Source of the DNA: Phycisphaerae bacterium
GTDB lineage: Bacteria > Planctomycetota > Phycisphaerae > UBA1845
Length of the DNA stretch: 64,000 bases
Reading direction: 5' to 3'
NCBI GenBank assembly: GCA_013360585.1
Contig: JABWBH010000022.1
Location: 22,209 to 86,208, forward strand
The translations under genes and the position numbers were made by a program. The stretch's first letter is position 1; each line of letters starts with the position of its first letter. The notes beneath the pieces were generated by a model. The model ran no database searches and was not told where the DNA came from. It was given only the letters and a program-made list of their open reading frames with translations. Of the stretch, positions 58,020-64,000 are shown in pieces.

Positions 58020-58625
58020 GTGAATCAAGCGTTTCACAAGCCTTTCATCCGTGCGGCAAGGCGTTTCCCGGCGTATCTGTCGGCGTTCGTCGTGTTCGGC
58101 CTGGCGATCGCCGCTTGTCGCCGCGAACCGGTGAAGCCCGGGCGGGACGAGTCGGTCTCGCCGACCGGCGGGTCGCCGGCGCCGCGGGCGGAGCTGGTCT
58201 TTCCGGCGACGTTGCGCGTCGAGGACGAGACGGTTAATGCGTTCCTTGAGCAGGCGATGCAGGTGACGACCAGCGGTGATTACGACGCGTTCCGCACGCT
58301 GTGGGTGGCCGTGGACGAACCTTTCGCCCGGGATCAGTTCGACCGCGGTTGGCAAAGCCTGATTCGATTGCGGATCGAAGTTCTGCAGAAGATCCGGGAT
58401 CCGGTGGACCAGGGAATCCTCTACGGGTTGTACGCGGTGGCGGAGCTGGACCCCGAGGCGCTCCCGACGGGGGAGGAGCCTCAGCGGCGTGTCGTTCTGG
58501 AGCTGCGCCGCGAAGCCGAGGGGTGGAAGTTCGCCAACGCCCGTGAGGACGTTCGCAAGGCCGTGATCGAACTGCACCACCGCGCCAACTCGGAGGAGGA
58601 AGTCGCGGCGAAGCCCGCACCCTAG
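58020..58625 (+). CDS. Small predicted lipoprotein
   Basis: A 201-residue protein with signal FPAYLSAFVVFGLAIAAC and a lipobox Cys at ~33. The rest (EQAMQVTTSGDYDAFRTLWV; GLYAVAELDPEALPTGEE; RREAEGWKFANAREDVRKAV) resembles NTF2-like periplasmic domains but is not assigned. The ABC exporter gene follows 1 bp after its stop, so the two are probably translated together and may act together. Confidence 0.6.
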   Translation: MNQAFHKPFIRAARRFPAYLSAFVVFGLAIAACRREPVKPGRDESVSPTGGSPAPRAELVFPATLRVEDETVNAFLEQAMQVTTSGDYDAFRTLWVAVDEPFARDQFDRGWQSLIRLRIEVLQKIRDPVDQGILYGLYAVAELDPEALPTGEEPQRRVVLELRREAEGWKFANAREDVRKAVIELHHRANSEEEVAAKPAP

Positions 58626-58626
58626 C

Positions 58627-60936
58627 GTGACGCCGCTCCGGCGGATGACGACGATCCGGATGGACCTCAACTCGATCATCACCGATGACGCGCAGCGGGC
58701 CCGGCCGGCCCGCCTGCTCTCCACGCAATTCATCCGCACCGTCGGATACGCGTGGGCTTACCGCCGCCTGCTTGTGACCGGGTTTTTCTGTGCGTTGTTG
58801 TTCGCCGCGCTTCATGCGGTCAGCCTGGCCGGCGTGCTGCCCGTGCTGAAACTCATCCTCGACGAGGAGGGCTTGCACGGCTGGGTGGATCGGACGGCGG
58901 CGTGCCGGCGGCTTGGATTCGAGGTCGAGATCGTACGTCGCACGGACGGCGCGGCGCTGACGGTGCGGAGCGTTCCGGACGGGCATGTCCTGGCGTCCGC
59001 CGGGTTGAATCCCGGTGACGTGATCGACCCGACCCCCGCGACCCCCGAGGCTTGGCTCGCCGAGGTTGCGTCGAAGCCTGGCGGAGCGGTCTTCGAGTTC
59101 AACGCCAGTCCGGCGGGGAGCGGAAGTCGCGCGCCGAATGCTCCCGCGTTGATCCGACATACGTTGACGCTGCGAGCGCCGGATCTGAAGGAGTCCGTGA
59201 AACAGCGCCTCGTCGGGCTTGTCGACCGTCAGACGCTGGAAGGCGACCGGCTCAAGGCGCTGGTCGTCATCCTGGCGATCGTGTGCGTCGTGGCGGTAAT
59301 CGCCAACGTCTTCCGCTTCCTGGCGGAGCTCTTCGTCTCCGACGCGGTGCTGAAGGGGATGATCCGCCTGCGGGCGCAGCTTTATGACTGCGTCCTGCAA
59401 CTGCCGATGTCGTACTTCGCTGCGCGCGGGACGGCGGACCTGGTCACGCAGTTCGTCCAGGACGTGCAGGAGATCCAGCGCGGATTGCTGGCGTTTTTCG
59501 GGAAACTCGTGACCGAGCCGCTGAAGGCGGGGTTCATTCTTGCGCTGGCGTTCTTTCTTGATGCGCGGCTGACGCTGGCGATGCTGGTGATTCTTCCGGC
59601 GGCGGGGTCGGTGTTCTGGGCGATCGGGCGGCAGGCGCGCCGCGCCAACCGCAAGCTTCTTCAGCAATACGGCGTGATGATCGGGGGTTTCTCGACTGTG
59701 CTTTCAGCGATCGACGTGGTGAAGGCGTACACCACGGAGGCCTTCGAGCGCCGCCGGCTGGACGAACTCGACCGCCGGATGTTCAAGCATCAGTTTCGGC
59801 TCGCCGCGCTTCAGGCGGCGCTGCCTCCGGCGCTGGAGGTTCTGGCGGTGATCGGCGTCTCGATCGCGTCGGTGTGGCTGGGGTCGCGCGTGCTGGACCG
59901 TCAGCTCAACGTCTCCGAATTCATGCAGCTCGCGGTGGTGCTGGGGATGCTGCTGGACCCGATCCGCAAGGTCGCGGACGTGTACACGCGCATCTCGCGC
60001 GGATCGGCCGGGGCGGACCGTATCTTCCGCGTGCTGGACACTCCGCCGGAGGAGCGTGAGCGCGGCGGCGACCGGGACGTCGGTGCGCTGCGCGACCGGA
60101 TCGAGCTGGAGAGCGTGACGTTCATGTATCCGAATGCAGCGTCGCCCGCGCTGTCCGACGTGAACCTGACGATCCGCCGGGGCGAGTGCGTGGCGCTGGT
60201 CGGGCCTAACGGATCGGGGAAAACCACGCTGGTCAATCTCCTTCTGCGATTCTACGACCCGCAGCGGGGGGGCGTCCGTTACGACGGCGCGGACCTGCGC
60301 ACGCTCAAGCTGGATCAGCTCCGCCGGCAGATTTCCCTGGTGACGCAGAAGTCCATCATCTTCGACGGCACGATCCGCGAGAACATCGCTTACGGCCGGG
60401 AGGACGCCTCCGATGAACTGATTCGCGACGCCGCCCGGCGCGCCTTCGCCGACGAGTTCATCCGCGCCCGGCGCGACGGATATGAGGAGCGCGTCGGTGA
60501 GGGAGGGATCATGCTCTCCGGCGGACAGCGCCAGCGCATTGTTATTGCTCGCGCGATTCTGCGCAACGCCCCGATCCTGATTTTCGACGAGGCCACCAGC
60601 CAGGTGGACACCGAGTCCGACGAGAAGATCCACCGGGCGATCCGGGAACTCGCCCGTGACCGCACGACGATCCTCATCGCCCACCGGCCCAGTACGTTCC
60701 GTTTCGCCGACCGCATCGTAGTGCTGGACGGCGGGAGGATCGTGGACGCCGGGGAATACGACGCCTTGTTCGTCCGCTGCGCCCTTTTCCGCTCCCTTTG
60801 CGCCGGCGCGGAATCCGACGCCCCTCCGGAGAACCCGCCTGCGGCGGAGGCTCTTTCAGGCGTTTTGTCAAGCCGCACGTCGCCGTCGCCCTCCGCCGTC
60901 GTTGCTTGTGAGCCGGACCGCGAGCCTCTACGCTAG
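58627..60936 (+). CDS. ABC exporter with PDZ-like insertion
   Basis: A 769-residue half-transporter of the MsbA type. Helix 1 (LLVTGFFCALLFAALHAVSL) is followed by an extra ~90-residue extracytoplasmic insert at ~95-185, with GHVLASAGLNPGDVI and AWLAEVASKPGGAVFEFNASP, which looks like a PDZ domain. Then come helices 2-6 and the ATPase: Walker A GPNGSGKTT, Q-loop VTQKSIIFDG, signature LSGGQRQR, Walker B ILIFDEATS, His-loop AHRPSTF. Lipid or lipopeptide export is likely. The lipoprotein gene just upstream may be a partner. Confidence 0.85.
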   Translation: MTPLRRMTTIRMDLNSIITDDAQRARPARLLSTQFIRTVGYAWAYRRLLVTGFFCALLFAALHAVSLAGVLPVLKLILDEEGLHGWVDRTAACRRLGFEVEIVRRTDGAALTVRSVPDGHVLASAGLNPGDVIDPTPATPEAWLAEVASKPGGAVFEFNASPAGSGSRAPNAPALIRHTLTLRAPDLKESVKQRLVGLVDRQTLEGDRLKALVVILAIVCVVAVIANVFRFLAELFVSDAVLKGMIRLRAQLYDCVLQLPMSYFAARGTADLVTQFVQDVQEIQRGLLAFFGKLVTEPLKAGFILALAFFLDARLTLAMLVILPAAGSVFWAIGRQARRANRKLLQQYGVMIGGFSTVLSAIDVVKAYTTEAFERRRLDELDRRMFKHQFRLAALQAALPPALEVLAVIGVSIASVWLGSRVLDRQLNVSEFMQLAVVLGMLLDPIRKVADVYTRISRGSAGADRIFRVLDTPPEERERGGDRDVGALRDRIELESVTFMYPNAASPALSDVNLTIRRGECVALVGPNGSGKTTLVNLLLRFYDPQRGGVRYDGADLRTLKLDQLRRQISLVTQKSIIFDGTIRENIAYGREDASDELIRDAARRAFADEFIRARRDGYEERVGEGGIMLSGGQRQRIVIARAILRNAPILIFDEATSQVDTESDEKIHRAIRELARDRTTILIAHRPSTFRFADRIVVLDGGRIVDAGEYDALFVRCALFRSLCAGAESDAPPENPPAAEALSGVLSSRTSPSPSAVVACEPDREPLR

Positions 60937-61013
60937 CGGCGCGGGCGCACCGGTGAGGGGGCGGCGCCGGCGGGGGGCGCCGGTCGCGTGGGACGCCGGG
61001 GCCGCGGGACGGC

Positions 61014-62021
61014 ATGTCACGACGTTTCATCAATCAACTTGAACCCGGCGAACGCGTCGAGGATCAGGTCTTCCTGATCAAGCAGAAAGACCTGCGGACG
61101 ACGAACAACGGTGGTCTGTATATCCACGCCGTGCTCACCGATCGCACCGGGCAGATCCCCGGACGGATGTGGCAGGCGACGCAGAAGGTTTTCGAGTTCA
61201 TCCCGGAAGGCGGCTTCATGCGCTTCACGGGACGCTGCGAGAACTACAAAGGTAGCCTTCAGTTCATCATCGACGGCGTCCGCGAGGCGGCGGAAGGCTC
61301 GTTCGATGTCGCCGACTTCATGCCGGTCACGCCCGGGAACATCGACGAGATGTGGCGGCGGGTGCGGGCGATCCTGACGAAAGAGGTCAGGCACCCGGAC
61401 GTCCGCGCGTTGTGCGAGGAGTTTCTCGCGGACGAGCCGTTGATGGAGAAGTTCCGCAAGGCGCCGGCGGCGATCCAACTGCACCACGCCTACGTCGGCG
61501 GACTCCTGGAGCACACGCTGTCACTGCTGGAAGTCGCGCTCCGCGTCATCCCGCTTTATCCGAAGCTCAGCCTCGACATCGTGCTGGCGGGCCTGTTTCT
61601 GCACGACATCGGCAAGACGGAGGAACTCGGATATGAGACCAACTTCCACTACACCGACGAGGGGCAGCTCCTCGGGCACGTCAGCCTCGCGGTGATGTGG
61701 ATCGACGCGAAGATCCGGGCGATCGAACACCGCACGGAACGCCCGTTCCCGCCCGAAATCCGCTGGGCGCTCCAGCACATCGTCGTCAGCCACCACGGCC
61801 AGTACGAGTTCGGCGCCCTGAAGCTGCCAGCCACACCGGAAGCCGCCGCGGTTCACTACCTCGACAACCTCGACGCGAAGGTGAATATCTTTCTGAGCGA
61901 GATTGAGAACGACAAGGATCCCGTCGGACACTGGACCAACTACCTGCCCAGTCTGGGCACCAAGATTCTCAAACTGGATCCGATGAACGTCCGGACGAAG
62001 AAAACCCGCCCCGCGACTTGA
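61014..62021 (+). CDS. yhaM: 3'-5' exoribonuclease YhaM-type (OB + HD)
   Basis: A 335-residue protein with an N-terminal OB fold (LIKQKDLRTTNNGGLYIHAV; MRFTGRCENYKGSLQFIIDG) and an HD domain (GLFLHDIGKTEELGYETNFH; VVSHHGQYEFGAL). YhaM degrades RNA from the 3' end using Mn2+ or Co2+. ATG 61014 starts MSRRFIN; 76 bp separate it from the exporter. The next gene starts in the frame just after its stop, but its likely ATG is 62078. Confidence 0.9.
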   Translation: MSRRFINQLEPGERVEDQVFLIKQKDLRTTNNGGLYIHAVLTDRTGQIPGRMWQATQKVFEFIPEGGFMRFTGRCENYKGSLQFIIDGVREAAEGSFDVADFMPVTPGNIDEMWRRVRAILTKEVRHPDVRALCEEFLADEPLMEKFRKAPAAIQLHHAYVGGLLEHTLSLLEVALRVIPLYPKLSLDIVLAGLFLHDIGKTEELGYETNFHYTDEGQLLGHVSLAVMWIDAKIRAIEHRTERPFPPEIRWALQHIVVSHHGQYEFGALKLPATPEAAAVHYLDNLDAKVNIFLSEIENDKDPVGHWTNYLPSLGTKILKLDPMNVRTKKTRPAT

Positions 62022-62077
62022 TGAACGTGGATGAGTGTTACGGATCGAATCACAAACCCCGAACCCTGAAACCTGCA

Positions 62078-63469
62078 ATGCGATATACGCAACTAACCGA
62101 CGAGCACGTGAAGGACATGCTGGGCGCGATCGGCGTCCGCACGATTGAAGACCTTTTCTCGACGATCCCGACGGGGCTGCGGCTGAAGCGTGATCTGGCG
62201 ATTCCGAAGGGCGTGAGCGAACCGCAGATGCTCGCCGACGCGAGCGCGCTGGCGGCACGGAACGCCGACGGCGCGAAGCTCACCTGCTTCCTCGGCGGCG
62301 GGTCGTACGACCACTTCATTCCCGGTCTGGTGGACGCGCTGGCGATGCAGAGCGAGTTCCTCACCGCGTACACGCCGTACCAGGCCGAGGCGTCCCAGGG
62401 CACCCTTCAGGCGTTCTTCGAGTTTCAGACGATGGTCTGCCAGCTCACGGGGATGGAAGTGGCGAACGCCTCGCTTTACGAGGGCGCCACGGCTGCGGCG
62501 GAGGCGGTCATCATCGCGCTCAACGCGACGGGGCGTTCGCGCGTCCTGGTGGCGGACAATGTACACCCGGACACGCGCCGCGTCCTGGCCACCTACGGCG
62601 AGCACCGCGGGTTCAACGTTTCACCGCTCCCGTGCAGGGACGGCGTCGTCGACGAGAGCGGCTTGCAGCGTTTCCTCGGCGAACCGCGGGCTTCGGCCGG
62701 CGCGGCTTCACCGTCTTCCGACGTCGCCGCGGTCCTCGTGCAGTCCCCCAACTTCTACGGTTGCGTCGAACGTCTCGACCGCATCCTCCCGCTGATCCAG
62801 GCATCCGGTGCGCTGGCGATCGTCTCGACTGATCCGCTCGCGTCGGGATTGCTGAAGTCGCCGGGCGCGCTCGGCGCGGACATCGTCGTCGGCGAGGGCC
62901 AGCCGCTCGGCGTCCCGATGCAGTATGGCGGTCCCTACCTGGGTTTCATGGCGACGCGCGAGGAGCACCTGCGGCGCATGCCCGGTCGGCTGGTCGGAAT
63001 GACGAAGGACCGCGAGGGTCGCCGCGGGTTCTGCCTGACGCTCCAGACGCGCGAGCAGCACATCAAGCGTGAGCGGGCGACGAGCAACATCTGCACGAAT
63101 CAGGGGCTGCTGGCGATGCGCGCCGCGGTGTACATGGCGACGCTGGGCAAGCGCGGCGTCGCGGAAGTCGCGTCGCAGTGCTTCGACAAGGCGCATTACG
63201 CGGCCGAACGGATCGCGGCGGTTCCGGGTTTCAAGCTCCGGTATGCCGTGCCGTTTTTCAAGGAGTTTGTCGTGCAGTCGCAGAAGGATGTAAACACCGT
63301 CCTCGCCGCGTGCCGCGCGAAAGGGATCCTTGCGGGCGCGCCGCTGTCGCGTCTCGATCCCGCGTCGTCCGCGGCGAACGAATTGAAGAACTGCTTCCTC
63401 ACGGCGGTCACGGAAAAGCGGACGAAGCAGGAGATTGATGCGCTGGTGGAAGCGCTGCGTTCAACGTGA
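62078..63469 (+). CDS. gcvPA: Glycine dehydrogenase (decarboxylating) subunit 1
   Basis: A 463-residue GcvPA. FLGGGSYDHFIPG, SEFLTAYTPYQAEASQGTLQ, ASLYEGATAAAEAV and GEGQPLGVPMQYGGPYLGFM are characteristic. With GcvPB, which carries the PLP lysine, it forms the P protein of the glycine cleavage system that decarboxylates glycine. ATG 62078 is preferred; the frame is open from 62018 but overlaps yhaM. gcvPB, gcvT and gcvH are not in the window. tdh at 7544 also makes glycine but is far away. Confidence 0.93.
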   Translation: MRYTQLTDEHVKDMLGAIGVRTIEDLFSTIPTGLRLKRDLAIPKGVSEPQMLADASALAARNADGAKLTCFLGGGSYDHFIPGLVDALAMQSEFLTAYTPYQAEASQGTLQAFFEFQTMVCQLTGMEVANASLYEGATAAAEAVIIALNATGRSRVLVADNVHPDTRRVLATYGEHRGFNVSPLPCRDGVVDESGLQRFLGEPRASAGAASPSSDVAAVLVQSPNFYGCVERLDRILPLIQASGALAIVSTDPLASGLLKSPGALGADIVVGEGQPLGVPMQYGGPYLGFMATREEHLRRMPGRLVGMTKDREGRRGFCLTLQTREQHIKRERATSNICTNQGLLAMRAAVYMATLGKRGVAEVASQCFDKAHYAAERIAAVPGFKLRYAVPFFKEFVVQSQKDVNTVLAACRAKGILAGAPLSRLDPASSAANELKNCFLTAVTEKRTKQEIDALVEALRST

Positions 63470-63546
63470 ACAGGGCGGCCAGGGAATGGCGCAGAAGTGA
63501 TCCGCAGAGGGACGCAGATTAACGCCGCTGTCGTGCGGGAGCAGGA

Positions 63547-63816
63547 ATGTTGGACCTCGTCGATGTCGGCGTACTACTGCTTGTGGTGCTGACGTTGTTC
63601 GTGGCCGCCTTTTTCGTTTTTCTGGTCTGGCGGAAGGGGTATATGAAAGGCTGGCGGGAGGCGCGCGGAGCCCCTCCTGCTTGCCCGGCCTGCGGATATG
63701 AGTTGACGGGATTGAAGGCATGCCGATGCCCCGAATGCGGGCGGGAGTTCACGTTGGAGCAATTGTGGCACATGCCACAGTCGCCCTCCCGTCGAGGAGA
63801 GGATGACGCCCTGTAA
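63547..63816 (+). CDS. Small membrane protein with zinc ribbon
   Basis: 89 residues: one N-terminal membrane helix (VGVLLLVVLTLFVAAFFVFL), a basic loop, then a four-Cys zinc ribbon (CPACGYELTG with CRCPECGREF). The phrase CGYELTGL is very common in small planctomycete proteins. The function is unknown. It lies 77 bp after gcvPA. Confidence 0.8.
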   Translation: MLDLVDVGVLLLVVLTLFVAAFFVFLVWRKGYMKGWREARGAPPACPACGYELTGLKACRCPECGREFTLEQLWHMPQSPSRRGEDDAL

Positions 63817-63983
63817 GCCATTCGCCGGATGCACCAATAAACCGTAGAACCGGTTCGTGCTCCTGCACATGGGTGTGCATGGGCCGGAAGTCACCCCGTG
63901 GGTGTCCTGCTTCAGTCGGAATTGGAGAGATCGGCTGTTTGAGTTACACCTATATAGAGGCGTACCAGACGGAGGATCGTCCG

Positions 63984-64000
63984 ATGCCGAAAGAGAGACG
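63984..64000 (+). CDS. Start of a gene cut by the right edge
   Basis: ATG 63984 reads MPKER and has GGAGG at 63971-63975, 8 nt upstream. Too little is present to identify it. Confidence 0.35.

Overview
The window is high-GC bacterial DNA that looks like a member of the Planctomycetota, probably near the Phycisphaerae. The clues are a pseudopilin with the [20 protein letters not shown] helix followed by a planctomycete-style body, a 64-residue Hc1-like histone, a dockerin-tailed secreted protein, HAF-like repeats, a small zinc-ribbon membrane protein with CGYELTG, and many long secreted proteins of unknown role. This is judged from sequence patterns only. No rRNA, tRNA or CRISPR array was found.

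Layout. Positions 1-3800 hold three secreted or surface proteins; the third, a reprolysin-like zinc protease, is split by a frameshift. 4046-6406 (minus) has an SNase-like nuclease, xseB and a GT87-type membrane glycosyltransferase. 6619-12974 (plus) has a LolA-like protein, threonine dehydrogenase, a beta-helix/PA14 protein, an alpha/beta hydrolase and an amidohydrolase. 13057-18395 has a CPBP protease, a CBM9-like protein, a PAS histidine kinase and a TPR glycosyltransferase. 18653-22592 has a caspase-like protein whose catalytic motifs are in reversed order, a dUTPase-like protein and an MFS-PlsC fusion. 22664-29057 (minus) has a WaaP-like kinase, an M16 protease, a degenerate CPBP protein, Hsp20 and YceH. 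29352-36903 holds a double-retropepsin lipoprotein, HAF-like and dockerin proteins, ChrA, an RDD protein truncated by a short inverted-repeat element, and a DUF4394 protein. 37228-52700 is mostly minus-strand housekeeping (ABC ATPase, holA, pseudopilin, ROK kinase, serA, enoyl-CoA hydratase, comM) mixed with surface proteins. 53185-54684 encodes a ParA-type ATPase fused to a glycogen-binding CBM48 domain. 54685-56029 is a graveyard of gene fragments (aroE, RHS, IS701-type transposase). 56030-63816 has mnmG, a lipoprotein, an ABC exporter with a PDZ-like insert, yhaM, gcvPA and a zinc-ribbon protein.

The most unusual items are the ParA-CBM48 fusion, the apparently circularly permuted caspase-like protein, the 98-104 bp MITE-like element (one of its two copies cuts the RDD gene), the PDZ-in-ABC exporter and the three-repeat lipoprotein. 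No single multi-gene defence or biosynthetic system is visible. The novelty lies in individual protein architectures and in mobile-element scars.
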